A program made the translations under genes and the position numbers. This document shows, one piece after another, positions 43,832 through 56,958 of a stretch of DNA of 64,000 nucleotides (position 1 is its first letter; each line of letters starts with the position of its first letter). The notes beneath the pieces were generated by a model, which ran no database searches, had not been told where the DNA came from, and saw only the letters and a list, made by a program, of their open reading frames with translations. The DNA lies in assembly GCA_951812925.1 (NCBI GenBank), contig OX638368.1:150150492-150214491 (forward strand). Reading direction: 5' to 3'. Source of the DNA: Calliopum simillimum. Taxonomy: Eukaryota > Arthropoda > Insecta > Diptera > Lauxaniidae.

Positions 43832-46437
43832 TACATATAACCAATAAGATTCACTGTAATTGCCAAATTTTGCAATTGATATTCAATTTTATTCAAAAAT
43901 AAGTTATTGAACTTTGTCTAGCGACTTTAATCTCAGGCTTCTGCCTGATATATATTTTGTAGGTAATTATAATTACATTTACAAGTTACAAATCCTTGAA
44001 ATTTTACTAAAGTACTCCATAATTTCGTCATTGAATGTTGTTTTGATGATTTATTGACTGAGATGTGGAAAAATTTCAGGTCTCAGGTCCCAGTTCTCAG
44101 TTTCTGGAATATTTCAAGATCTTGTTTTTGTTTTTTAGTAGTAAAAATCATTGGGTTTTAAAAAATAGCGCTGAATAAGATTATGAACCTTAGGTATTCA
44201 GTTTCAAAAGACCAATTTTGAAAGCCCATAAAATTTTATTTTTTTAACCTGCCCGTCTTAGATAAGTACAAAAAAGACCTGAGCTGAACTAAGACTACTT
44301 ATCGGAAAAATTTTGTGCCGAAAATTAAGTGTTTTCCTTCCTTCATGAGTAGAATCGCCCAAATGAAACCTCGATTTTTTCTGAAAAAATTTAATTTTTC
44401 TAAAGCAGTGTGTTATGATATGATATTTGCCAATAAATACTTAATACTTAAATACTTAAAGTTTGATGTAAGCTAAGAATTTTTGAAAAAACATTCTTTC
44501 TTAAAAAATTTAAAATAATTGCCAAAAACCAAAAACAAACTAGGGCTAAATACTCCCGCATTTTTAATGAGAAGCATTGGTACTAAAATATTGCGAAATT
44601 TATACCGGCAACATAAAACGTTTCAACTGGCACACTTGGTGCATTTGACTTCATATGTATTTTTGTCTATATTTTCGAATAGGGTAACTTTTTTAGCTCT
44701 TTCGAAAATATCCACCCTATTATATAGCTCTACAGACTATTAAATGGAATTATTGCGAAAAGATCGAATTTCTAACCTTTAAGCTAAATCAATTAGAGAC
44801 TCAGCAATAAACTGAGCGCATCAAAATTGAGCAGCCTAAACGGACGAGAAGCACTCATACTTTATGATTAACTTGGGGCGATACCAACTGGCCAAAAACA
44901 ATAGCAACAACATTACTAAGAACATCAACAATACACACAAACACGATAGGACACACGTACGACCCTAAAGTGCAAATAAATATTAGTTTATGTTCCACCC
45001 AAAAAAAAAAAGTGAAGAAAAACGGCTTAAAATGAATGACGCTGAGTTGCAGTTAAACTTCAAATTCACCAGCGAGTAAACTCCCTAATGGTAGGTTTCG
45101 AAGTAACGAATACAATAAGTGAAATTCTAAAAAAAAGCAGTAGAAAACAACAACAATGAATGTAATGTGTAGCCCAAGATAAATGTTGTGCTAATTTGAA
45201 TTTAATTATAGCCCAGTTATGAAGAAAAGCCATTAACACATGATAGGGGCTGGACAGACAGACATACAAATACTTACATAAGTGGACGGACGAATGAATA
45301 AAACTAAAGTCAGTGCAAAAGTATAAATGCTTGAATAGTAAGCAGGACAGACATTCGGCCATGTTTTGCAAATATTTTGACTTTAAATTGCAAGAAAAAA
45401 AAGTAGGCGTTCAAGGCATGCGGACCATTATAGTTGAGTAGTGTTGGAAAGTGTTGGAAAGTTTAAGAAAAGCATCAACTTTGCAGTCTTCCTTTAAGTA
45501 CAATTTAATGGGTAAAATGCTGTCCAATGATCTTTGAATCCAGTATATGTTCTGAGGTAACCAATTACATAAAGCATTAAGTTTTTGATTTTTTAGATTT
45601 CCGTTGAGTCACTAACATATTTTGAGTTTAAATTGTGCTCTGATAGCTGTTTTTTCATCGAGTAGGCTTATTGCTACATTGGAAAGTGTGCAGGATTGAT
45701 CACACAAACTCTTTGAAAAAATATCTAATGGCTGCTAACAGGCAACTCTATCATTTGCAATAAAAACTTATTGACTAGCATCTACTATGGTTTATTCCAG
45801 TCTAGGCTTCAATATGGCCTGATGTGCTGGGGAGGCGCAAATTTCAATAAAGTTAAGTTCTTTGTTTTTCAGTCTCTCCATTATGTTCTTATAATGAACT
45901 TTGTTTCAATTACGTATTTTAATAAAGTAACAAGATTCTGATAGTGGATTTTGTTAAAGCGGACCAAAAAAATATTTATGTGTTTCGGCGTTTTGAAAGT
46001 TTACATCTGAATTTTTTTTAGGGGGGTCAAAGTTTCGACAAATCGATATATTAAACGGTACGATTCATACATCTGAGATGTTCCAAGCATTCAACAAACT
46101 TTTTTTAGGATATTACAAGGAATATTTTTGTGGAATTTTGATGCCTTTAATTTTTATTAATTTGAGTTAAAATAAATTACACTGTACATTTTAACATTTT
46201 TCAAATAGAATGACTTTCTATTGACGCTTAAAAGTTGCTATATATCGAACAAAACATAAAAATCCACAAAAATTAACGATTCAGAATAGTCTCAGAATAC
46301 TTTTTGTATACTTTCATTAACCCATTTTGTGCCGCGCCAAATTTTTTTCGAATTTACAATTGAAAGTAACATTTTTAAACTAAAATGGACCTAAAAAAGC
46401 CGAATCTGTTCTCCAAAAAATTGTATATATAATAGTT
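43832..46437. other. AT-rich non-coding DNA
   Basis: No gene; several 60-100 residue open frames (44519, 45066) lack any domain or coding character. No repeat boundary recognised. Confidence 0.5.
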
Positions 46438-46760
46438 TTGCCAGGGGGGCTCACACTGGTTCAAAATTCCTTAAAAGCTGGCCAAAAGTCGAAATCGTTA
46501 AAGTTTCGAGACGAAATTTTTTACGTGGGTGTTTTTGAGGTCACTGATTACGAATCTGATGTTAGATTCTTTAAAAATGAAAATGGTGGATTCAAAATGG
46601 CGGATGATTTGTATAAATATTCAACCAAATCCAAAAAAAAAATTTAGTCGGGGGCTTTTGGGATCACTGATCATGAATCTGATATTAATTTTTAAAAAAC
46701 AAAATGGCGGACTCGAAATGGCAAAAAACAACACTTGCACAATTTTTATATCTAATCTAA
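46438..46760. repeat. dispersed AAATGGCGGA repeat, locus 1
   Basis: Two or more units of ~120-145 bases with GTCACTGATTACGAATCTGA and AAAATGGCGGA recur here and, in the same orientation, at 63410-63760. The two overlapping open frames at 46438-46834 are products of this repeat. Confidence 0.7.
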
Positions 46761-47451
46761 AAATTTATTTCAAAACTTTAACTTTGACAGAGTTGTGTCC
46801 TTTATCATGGAGTATGAGCTTTATAATAATATAAAAATTTTATTTTTTTTGGCGAGCAACACATATTAGCACTTTGCAAGCAATATTAGTTAAATTTTCC
46901 TATGGACGCCTCAAAAAAATCGCGTCAAACAAAGAAGGCAAAAAAAGGCACCTAAATTTTTTTATATGTGTTAGAAAAGGTTGCAATCTTCTTAAATCCA
47001 AAAAATATTGGTGGTATGACGTGGTATAAATAAGTTCTGGGCTTTCTTCATAACAATTGCAAACAGATTTTGTGAAATAATTTGATTTTAAGTTAATCAC
47101 AACTATCGGAAAAGTATAAACTATTGCAAGTTTTGAATGGAAAGGTTAGATAGTATTTTCTTTTACGAAGAGATTTCATGTTAAAACATTAAAATCGGTT
47201 CAGTTTTACAGTCACCACACAATTTTTACAGTGAACACTAAATTTCTACTTTTAACTCACAGAATTTTGCGTCTGAGAAGCGTACTTTTGGAGAGATCCC
47301 AAGAGCATTGTAGGAATACCTGGATCTTCCTTACAAATTTTTTGAGGTCTATGACTATCTGTTAGACAATACGGTCCAAAAAAAGTTAATTTAAAAAAAA
47401 TTTTTTTTCAACTTTTGGCCAGCTTTTAATAATTTTGAACGAGTGTGGGGC
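46761..47451. other. non-coding, ends in an inverted copy of the start of the previous repeat
   Basis: 47405-47445 is the reverse complement of 46446-46492 (TTAAAAGCTGGCCAAAAGT), giving a ~1-kb inverted-repeat pair around this stretch. Confidence 0.6.
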
Positions 47452-48401
47452 TGTTGGAAAAGTCGAACAATGGCCGTTTTGAACAATTCAGCTATTATAG
47501 TGAATATGCATATTTACTGCGGAAATAAGCCATACATATTTATAAATTTAATAAAAATACAATTGATATGTTTATTCTATTTTATTTTTTATAATTAATT
47601 CATTTCTTTGTTTATATTTGTTTATTTTTTGTTTTATGTTTTTACATATTTATTGATTTTGCTCCTAATTGTGGTGGGCTGCGAAGCAATTTTTCATGTG
47701 CAAGTGGACTTGACACCTTTTGCACATTCGTAGCGTAGGCTAACTGCATGCTTTGCAGCGTCTGGTTTTATTTTCGGGCTGCACAACTAACTCATGATTT
47801 CCTTTGGCTCGGGGAAGCAGTGGGGCTTGCTCATTGCCTGAATCAGGTAGCGGTTCGAGGTCGCTGTCTTCGTTTTCATCAATCGTTAGTAACAAATTTG
47901 TCGATAAGTCTACTCGAAATGCCAGCTGTGGAATCTTCGGTCGACCTAGAATGTCGTTAACAAAGCAATTAAGTTTCCAAGCGTTGACAACAGATGACTC
48001 TAGAATGGCCAACCTAAGTGGCCACCACAATTTTTTCGATCAAATCGTAGCACGATAATTGGAAACACCAGTATCATGAAATCGTGTTGTCCAAAACTCA
48101 AAGATCGTACATTACTGCAGTTTTCTACAGAAATTTGAAATTTTGCAAAAAAAGTCAAAGGCATCTTTGAATCATTCAAAAATACTTGTTCATATGTTGA
48201 AGGTCAAATGTAGTTTTCCGCAGAATTTTGAAATTTTTCAATGGAAACATTAAAATATTTGAACGCCAATGGAAAAAAATTTATTTGTTTTTTGTTTTTT
48301 TCGAATTCAGAGTTATTCTAGCCTGCTTAGCATAGAAAAGTACACCAACAAAAAATTATGATTTTTTCCGCAAACGGGCATTGTTCGACTTTTCGAACAG
48401 T
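47452..48401. mobile_element. piggyBac-related relic bounded by a ~27-bp inverted repeat
   Basis: AAAAGTCGAACAATGGCCGT on the left is matched in inverted orientation by the right end (complement AAAAGTCGAACAATGCCCGT). The segment contains the C-terminal part of a piggyBac-type transposase. No TTAA is seen at the edges, so the repeat may belong to a later element. Confidence 0.6.
47655..48055 (-). pseudogene. piggyBac-like transposase C-terminal fragment
   Basis: Minus-strand translation WWPLRLAILESSVVNAWKL matches the conserved end of the piggyBac catalytic region. It is followed by an acidic linker (ENEDSDLEPLPD) and the start of a C-terminal Cys region (NKTRRCKAC, then a weak continuation in the same frame). 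The catalytic Asp residues and everything N-terminal are missing. Confidence 0.65.
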
Positions 48402-50900
48402 CATTTTTGTAAGTCTACCAATGCTTCCTAGTGGTAAAAAGTTATAAGTAAATTCACTTTTAGAATATTTTCGACCTTTATCTACCATAAAAAAGTACTT
48501 TTGGACAAATACTATTTACTATTATATCTTTTTTCATTTATTAAAAATGGGTCTGCTTGTAAGCTATTTTTTAACCCCCAACTATAGCACACAGGGGAAA
48601 GGAGGATGGCGGAAATTATTTTTTTCTAAAAGCCAATTAAATTATATATTATATGGTATACCACACAAATTTCCACTTCCACCTCTACATAGAAAAACAA
48701 ATTGATAAAAATAGGCAAATGGGCTCGAAATGGGTTAATAAGAACCAAAAAATGTTGAAATTTACCAACACTACGAAATTGACTTGATTTCACCCTCAAA
48801 CCAAAAGAGTTTGCAACTGCAAGCTGTCTGTTTGTATATCCGGTGCAAATTACCTTAAAATATGGCGTTTAAACTGGTCTTTAGTTGATGGTCGTTCGAT
48901 TCGATGGTTGGTCTTTCGTCCTTCCGTCCGATTGTCCGTTTATCCCTATATTACGTTCATGGTACATGTGCTTTTGCTGCTGCTAATTTCGCTTTAATAT
49001 CGCTTGCTAGAAAACTGAAGCAGCAGCAGCAGCAATTACAACTGCAACAACATCAACGGTAACAGCAACTGCCACACTGCTATATACGAACCAGAGTAGC
49101 GTAGAAACATTCAACGCCTCAGAGGCAAACTCCTGAGAATCAGACATCAGTCAGGCATCAGGGAAAAACGCAATTAATCAAGGTGTACAAATTAATGTAA
49201 CCAGCAGCCAATTAAGGCTGCATTTAAACTCCATACAAGTCGGGCAGTGTTGCAGCTACGAGTAGCAACAACGTACAGGGCACACTAAAGAAAGAAGCAA
49301 GAAATTGGGAAAAAAAGAAAGAAAGAAAAAATCGTTGGTAAATCGTTTTGCATTTGTGGATTAGGTAAATCAGATGGCGCCAATTATTGGTGTGTGTGCA
49401 GCGTGTAGCAACAGCTAATTTGAATAAAAAAGATTAAGTATTTTACATTTCGGAATTTACTTGTCCAAAACTATATTAGGGTGCTTGGAAAAAAATTTTT
49501 ATTTTGTACATTTCGAGCCCTAACCGCAATGCGGTATTTTTTGAAAAATTTTTTTTTTGATGCAAATATGTTCTAAAATGTCATTCACTTCTATACTAAG
49601 TATATGTCGAACATTAAAACTGAATTATGTATATATTTCAATTATATCGTAATAGCCACATTTGTACAGAGGGTTCATTGTAAAAGTTAGCTCATAGGAT
49701 TGAAAATGAAACTAGAAACCCCAGTTTTTTACTTCAAAAATCAGTTTAAATAATATCGATACCTTTTTTTGGCTTCGAAATATCCTAAGCAAAAGTTAAA
49801 TTTTTTTTTAGCAAAACAATTTCAAAAAAAAAAAAAAAAAAAAAAAAAATTCAATATTTTGTTAACACGATCAGTTCAAATTATATATCGATACGTCCAA
49901 CGTAAAAGTTGGTAACTCGAAAATCGTAGTTTTGAGTAAAGAGCATTTTTGTATTTTAACTTTTTTGTTTTTTGTATGAAAACCTATATAAAATATATTT
50001 AGGTTGTGACTTCAAAAATAGCGCCCAGGCTTTCAAATTTCAAGCTAGAGGTACCAAAATTTGACACAATATGGAACCAAATGTGTAGATTTCGAAAAAC
50101 GCTGTCCCGTAAAAGTTGGTAACTCATATTGGAGGTATCGATATATGAGATCTAATATAGACAACATTTAATTTAAAAAAAAAAAAAATTATTGTTGCGG
50201 TTATTGCTCGATATGACGAGGATTTCTAAATTAACAACCTGATCTTTTAAATAATTACCAGAATTAATAGAAATGAAATATATTTGCAATTGTGACTAAA
50301 AAAATAACAACAACAACACATTTCACACCAGGTGGTGTTAACAATTTTACACTTTTATTTTCAATTTTACGTCCAGCACAATAACTATATATCTCTCGAA
50401 GCGACACAGCAGGACTTGCAGCATAAGAATTTGACAGTGAGTCCTGCTGTGATAACTGCATGCCAAGATAGAACAAATAGACATAACACGATGGTCAATT
50501 TGATCGCTATTATGTAGATGTTGTTGTTATTCTTAAGTACTATAAATTACACATACACGCACACTTTCCTTGAAAAAACAACATCGAAATGCTGCACTTA
50601 ATTTTATTTTTATAAATAATACTCCAGTATTTGATGTAATTTGAGGCGAAGAAAAAAATTCCCACGCAAAAACATTTTTATTTTTAACATTTGTAAATGT
50701 TGTTGTTTATTTTTTGCTAAAATTTTTGACCACAATTTAAACTTTGAACTTTTGTGGTTACTGTGCGCGCCCAACTTCATTAGCTTTACGTGATAATAAA
50801 ATGCTGCAAGAAACCTTTAATTTGAAAGAACCTTCAAAATACTCATTTAGATTTTTTTTTATAGCTTATTTGTTTTTTTATCAAATATACATAGCTACAC
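48402..50900. other. non-coding DNA with CAG microsatellite and poly(A)
   Basis: Contains CAGCAGCAGCAGCAA at 49021-49034, a ~23-A run near 49827-49848, recurring TCGATA words at 49755-50150 and a perfect 11-bp hairpin at 50406-50450. No gene. Confidence 0.55.
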
Positions 50901-50919
50901 TGATCAACAAATATGACTA

Positions 50920-51245
50920 AACTCATTACTAAGGGATTAGAGAGAGCTCCAAGCAATCTACTGTCGAAATAAGAATATGGTATTATGAAGGTAAAACAGT
51001 GGGAGAAATTACCAAATCGGCTAGAAAAAGTAAATCCACTGTGCACGACATAATCATGATGTTTCGTGATGACCTCAGGTTGACCAAAAAAAGCGTTCGA
51101 TGTGGAAAGAAATCAACGAAGATCCTTACAAAAAAGCAGAAAAACTCTTAAATGTCCTTAAAAATTTAACTGGAAGAGTTGTTTTCCTAAAAACTGATTC
51201 CAATACATCACATAAGTAAGATTATAATGAGAGAGTTGCTAGAAA
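50920..51245 (+). pseudogene. Tc1-like transposase N-terminal fragment
   Basis: Plus-strand pieces read YYEGKTVGEITKSARKSKST then VHDIIMMFRDD, the paired-like helix-turn-helix of Tc1 transposases, followed by a basic linker with frame breaks. The catalytic domain is absent. Confidence 0.7.
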
Positions 51246-51352
51246 AAATTCATTATATAACATAAAAAGTTGTAAGGCTACCACAGTCGGAAAAAGTCAG
51301 TAAATGTTACCAGTAGAAGGAGTGTGTGAAGGTATTTTTAACTATGATGATA

Positions 51353-52027
51353 ACACAGGCCTACAAAAAATTTTACCAGAAACCAGACCATACTTTTCCG
51401 ATTTATTTTGACGTACTGAATCCAAATCCGGGGTCAGAATTGCTCTATTGGCTCAGGTTTCCGAGATATCCTAACCTGAAAGTGCTAAAAACACTGTTTT
51501 GGCCTATATTTACGCTTATATATCATCGCTTATTGATTTTTACTCCAAAACCATGTATACATCTTCTTAAAGTATGACCCTTAATCTTTTCAATGCCGTT
51601 GAGTTTGCTCAAATATCTTTTTTTCACTGAGATATGCCACTTTGAAAAATTCGAAGTGGGTGGATGGGTTTGTGGAAAGAGTTGTTTATTCACATACATA
51701 AATTCATGAAGTTTGAATTTTTCAAAGTGGCATATCTCAGTGAAAAAAAACAGATATTTGAGCAAACCTAACGGCATTTAAAAGATTAAGGGTCATACTT
51801 TAAGATGATGTTTAAAGGTTTCGGAGTAAAAATCAATAGGCAATGTTATATAACCGTAAATATAGGCTGAAACGGTGTTTTTAGCACTTTTAGGTTAGGA
51901 TATCTCGGAATCCTGAACCAATAGAGCAATTCTGACCCCGGATTTGGATTCACCACGTCAAAATACATCGGAAAAGTATAGTCTGGTCTCTGGTAAAATA
52001 ACGTTGCCAAATTTTGTAGGCCTGTGT
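51353..52027. mobile_element. foldback with ~300-bp arms
   Basis: Left arm 51353 to about 51652 and right arm about 51715-52027 are reverse complements (outer edge ACACAGGCCTACAAAA; inner edge GGCATATCTCAGTGAAAAA). The loop is ~60 bases. The arms contain GAGATATCCTAACCTGAAAG, shared with the foldback at 54226. The open frames here are palindrome artefacts. Confidence 0.9.
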
Positions 52028-54225
52028 AATTCATACTACAAAAATTCAATATATTTTTCAATATTTAAGTACTGAAAATTAAGCTTTTCATTGTTTAACT
52101 TCGACTTTTAATTTGAACTTTTATAAGCTATAATTACATATTTATTCAAACTACATTTTTCCATTGTGAAGGCGCACCCACAATTCAAACATTTTGTTAT
52201 TTTTGTAGACAACGTTGATACAAGCGCGCGCATTTAAGTAGTTGGCAACACTGCCATTCAACGTCACAGCCGTCAACACTGCGGATTTGAATTTTGGTTT
52301 AAAATTAATTGACGGCAATTTAAATGATTTTATTTATTATTAAATGGCCTGCAAAAATATGCCACTAACGAATGGGGTGTCAGTGGCAGAGCGGCATGCG
52401 GTGAGCTGTTTGCGATTCACTGGAACTGTTGTGTGCATTTTATCGATTTGCTTGCAAGGTGCTCTTTGTAAATTAATTGCGAAGTCTTCGTTGAAATCGT
52501 AAGCGCGTATCATTTATTATACAGGTCTGCGAAATTAATTTCCCTTTTAAAGTAATTAGCGATTTTGGTGGTGAACAAGAATCTGTTAATAGGTTTTTTT
52601 CGTCAAGTTATAAATCTGAAATATCTTTGCATATAAGTGCAAATAACTTAGCTTTGTGTCATTTTGCTCGTTTTTAATCCCACGAGCTAACTTTGATCAC
52701 GAGGGCAGTATATCAAATTTTATAGAATAATATTGCCTATGCAATGGTGAGGCAGATCAAGAATATGTAAACTCATCCATACCTACCACGCCTCCTTCTC
52801 TACGCTACAAACGGAAGGACAAAGTGAATATATCCTGGGTGTAGGGTATAAACAACAAAACTGCTAGAGATTTCATTTGTGCATATTTTACAGAAATTAT
52901 TTAGTAATTATTATATGATTTTTCTTTTTGTGTAGCAATATTACCACAAGGAAGCGTCTTCGCGGTGCTGACGGACCAACATTATATACAATGTTCTTAT
53001 ACATTAAAATTTCTTTCGGATTCTGTGTCTACAATAATCATGGATAATAAAAAACGAAAAATCAAAATCATTCATATATAGATTCTCAAGAAAACCGACT
53101 ATAAACATTTTTGCGCCAGTAACGCCCTGCAAATTTAAAATTTGTTTTTCTATTCTTGATTTTTGTAGCTACTTATAACAGCTAGGGATCTCTTGTTAAA
53201 CATTCCGAACTTGATTTTTTCTATCACTTTTTTCTATTTCTATTATTGCTTCAAAGTGCAGAAAGCGCTATTTTCAGGCACATGGCGCTCTTCCGGGATA
53301 TGGTTTAATTCATTTTGATTTTTTTTTTTTTTTTTTTGTTAAAACCAATTTGGTTTCACAATATTTTATAATTCTCCCTCAATTAAAATTAAATGGGGTA
53401 GCATTGACTATCATTTGGTTCATGCTGGCATTTGCGTGTCTCCAACATTCCTCATTTGTTAAGTAGTGGGCGAGTAAATGCGCACCAAATGGTTGCTCAT
53501 TAATAAAAGAAACAGCAATAAATCAAAATAAAATACAAAATATATATTTTTATATGAAACGAAATGCGCAAGTGTCTGTCCGTTCAACTGCCTGCCTGTA
53601 CATATTCCCTAGCTGTAGAAGGTATCATGGCATGATGTATACCATTTCATTTCATTTTTGAAAATCACAGAAGAAAATTAATGTTAATTTTGTTTAAATT
53701 ACTCAACAACAACAGAATTTATTGAAGTAATCAGAGCAGCAACAAAGCAGCAGCAACAACTAAATTGCACGCCATTAATTAGAACCAAAATATAGAAAGC
53801 AATGGCGACCAAAAAGACGTCTGCTGCACGTCATTATGGGCAGAGAGAGAGAGAGAGGCGGCTGAAGAAAAGTGGCAATATGTATAATAATGCAGTGTGA
53901 AATTTAGACGAAAGCTGATAATTTTTACAACAGAATAGATCAGCAAGGTTTGGCTTTTGCTGGCGTTACCGCCATTCAATAGTATACACAAGGTAAAATC
54001 AAACAGCTTTTCGTTATTGACTGGAAAGCAACACATTTTGCAAACGATAACATAAAATTATTCCAGATTAGAATTGGTTCAGATCGTTAATTATGTAACT
54101 TCAACAGAGTTTAGAACACCTCACTGTTTTCAGACAAGCTATTTTAATAGAAGGGTACCATTTTTTTTAACTGATATCAAAAGTCCTGAGTAAAATGACT
54201 TGCTTTCTAAAATCGAAACTACTTA
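52028..54225. other. AT-rich non-coding DNA
   Basis: No gene. 52720-52860 carries a TACCCTACACCCAG-type repeat (minus strand) also seen at 59260-59330. A T17 run lies near 53322, a GA microsatellite at about 53838-53854, and CAACAACAACAG words near 53703. Confidence 0.55.
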
Positions 54226-54712
54226 AGACACTTTTTTTTTGGCAAAATATAAAAAATATGTAAGTCAAACAAAAACTAAAACAGCCATTTTCGATGTATT
54301 TGTCGATGCTGATTATGGTTTTTGAGACATTCTAACTTAAATGTGCCAATAACATATGTTATTTTTAACTATAAAGCGTGATATGGCGGTTGAAATTTGA
54401 ATTATACTGCTATTTTTTTTTTCTCGGAGATAACTTATCCTTTACGTTATTTTGGAAGAAAAAGGAGATATCTACATAAATAAAATTGAGTTTTGAAGAG
54501 AAAAACTGAAAATGTCAACCACTATATCATGTTTCATAGATAAAAATAACGAAGATCTGTTATATCGCTTCAAAAGAAGCGAGAATTAGCACTTTTGAGT
54601 TAGGATATCTCAAAAACCATTTGAGGTACCGGATTCGGAATCAGTATCGACAAATACATTGGAAATAGATGTTTTAGTTTTTGTTTGATTTACTTATTTA
54701 GCCAAAAAAGCG
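54226..54712. mobile_element. foldback with ~125-bp arms
   Basis: Left arm 54226-54358 and right arm 54590-54712 are diverged reverse complements (TCAAACAAAAACTAAAACA, ATGTATTTGTCGAT). The motif GAGATATCCTAACTC...AAGTGCTAA is shared with the foldback at 51353. Confidence 0.75.
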
Positions 54713-54724
54713 TCATCATATTAA

Positions 54725-55427
54725 GGGGACATTCGCCTTTGTAACTAAACAGGATTAATTTTTAAAAATTTTATTATGAAAAAACTATTATATTTATTGA
54801 CAAAATTTCTTTTGTTAAATATTGTCTAAAAAATTTGAAAAAAAATTTTTATTTTATTTTTAGTTTCCCTTGGCTGCTGTAGAGGGCGTCATCCAAAGTT
54901 ACTTTTTAAACGGTAGGACATGTTGTAGACCACCTGTAACAGATTTTTGAAAAATTCAAAATGGATTATATTTTTGAGACTTAAAACTATACAATAAGCC
55001 TCTAAAATTCATACTTTTTTATATTTTGAAGTTTTTGTATGAATATTTATGAAAAATGCGAAAAAATTGACGGACTTACCCTCAAAAAATGCCCCGTAAA
55101 AAAAGGGGGGGGGGGTATTTTTTATACTTTTCAGAGGCTAATTGTTTAATATTTTTTATGAGTAATCAAATGCTTTTTGGTTTTTTAAAATCGGTCGAGT
55201 AGATTCGGAGAAAAATGTCCTACCAGTTTGAAAAGTAACTTTTGGATGACGCCCTCTACAGCAGCCAAGGCAAACTAAAAAAAAAAAAACAAAAACATTT
55301 TTTCAAATTTTTTGGACAATATTTAACAATGTCCAAAAGAAATTTTGTCAATAAATATAATACTTTTTTCATAATAAAATTTTTAAAAAGTGTTTTTCTC
55401 TTTTCAATTACAAAGGCGAATGTCCCC
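54725..55427. mobile_element. TTAA-flanked foldback-type element, 703 bp
   Basis: GGGGACATTCGCCTTTGTAA and complement at the ends, immediately inside TTAA (54721-54724, 55428-55431). The inverted match continues ~200 bases per side, including GGCTGCTGTAGAGGGCGTCA. TTAA duplication suggests piggyBac- or Kolobok-type mobilisation. No coding sequence. Confidence 0.88.
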
Positions 55428-55431
55428 TTAA

Positions 55432-56198
55432 AATAGCTTATTTCAACACCGTGAAAAAAACATTTCTGGAAATTCCATTATTACGCCCAAAAATCTGAAA
55501 GAGGAAAAGAAAATCTCAAAAGAGGTGAGATTTTTTCAATTTATGTGAAGGTCATTTAGAGGTCGCACAACGTCGATATACGCAAAATTTCGGCTTGATG
55601 CACTTTTTATTTTACTAGAGTTCGCCTTGTGGCCGAAATTCGACCATTTCGAGTTTACTATAAAGCAATAAGTTTTAATACTATTTGTTGGTCAATAAAA
55701 CACAAATAGCTTTTAATGTTTTTTCTTAGGGTTCAAGTTATTTTCATTCATAAAAATCGATGGACAGCTTAGTCGCAACAGTGCTCTTTCCATTAAGAGG
55801 CATGTTACTCCTACTAAAGAGCAAAAACTTTTCCATATCTTTCCGTCCTGTTCATTCTGTCCCCATGCCAAAATTCATAAAAATCAATCCCGTTTCTTAT
55901 TACTAACCCTATCTCCATACCAAATTTTATAACCGTGAGAGAATTTTTTTATTTAGGGGCGTGGTACCACCCACTTAAAACATAATAGTCATGTTATCGT
56001 TCCTTAGTGTTAATCCTATCTCTACTGCTCCTCCTCACAGCCTTTCCAGCAAAAAAAGAATCAAGCAAATCGAGTCAGATTTAGGTACAGAAACGGACTG
56101 AATCGATTTCGTTTGCCTATTTATATATAGATTATAATCCCAAAAATGTTCGGAATATATGTATAAAATTATTCGTATTGTACATCGTGATGGAACTA
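55432..56198. other. non-coding DNA
   Basis: Nothing recognised apart from short dispersed words. Confidence 0.5.
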
Positions 56199-56397
56199 AA
56201 GCGAGAAACACATAAAAAGTATGCATGCATCAAGAATTGTCAAATTTAAGTCAAATACATGTCTGCTTATGAGAGCGCCCAGATAGAAAGCATGCTTCGA
56301 GCATACTTTCTATCTGGGCGCTCTCATAAGCAGACATGTATTTGACTTCAATTTGACAATTCTTGATGCATGCATACCTTTTATGTGTTTCTCGCTT
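56199..56397. repeat. 199-base near-perfect palindrome (98-bp arms, 3-base loop)
   Basis: Left arm 56199-56296, loop TCG, right arm 56300-56397. I count about three mismatches in 98 pairs. Outer edge AAGCGAGAAACACATAAAA, inner edge AGATAGAAAG. A transcript would fold into one long uninterrupted hairpin. Confidence 0.95.
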
Positions 56398-56956
56398 AAA
56401 GGAAAGGTGGGAAAAACAATTTTGATCAATGAAAATGGTTTTCCTCTACGGACTCTCCTGAACAGCAAGGAATATTTACATACATATGTGCATTTGATCA
56501 CTATTTTTTGAGCTTCGATCCCTGTGAGGGGCACATTCTCCACACTAGCCCCATAGAATTTTGTTACACGACTGTTTTAAAGCAGTGATGTGCAAAGCCT
56601 ATGCCCGCGGGGACTTGAACTTTAGTGCTTTAAAGCTTTTCGTATACGTATTCACTCACAGGTAAGCGTTCAACTGTGTCAGTAGTAGTTGTGAAGATTT
56701 GCGGCACTTGCTTGCAGCTTATGCAAAATATATGAGCTTTCAATGAGCTTTTACACATTGATGAAATGCACTTGAATTGAATTTGGTTATTATTGATTTA
56801 ATGAAAACCTTACTAAACTAAATTTTAATGTTTAGAAATTTCAATGTTATGATTGGGTTTGATATTTTTAATGTTGAGGAGGCATATTTTTTTCATTAAA
56901 AACTGAAACATTTGCCTTTTTTTTTGCTGGAACCTTATGCGCTTAAAGTTTCTGCA
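56398..56956. other. non-coding DNA
   Basis: No gene or RNA gene seen. Confidence 0.5.
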
Positions 56957-56958
56957 TA

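Noticed and set aside
47748..48058. Plus-strand open frames of 70 and 84 residues
   Set aside because: They are antisense to the piggyBac-like fragment on the minus strand.
51326..52061. Three open frames of 71-84 residues, two of which resemble each other
   Set aside because: The similarity comes from the foldback arms; no domain or codon bias.
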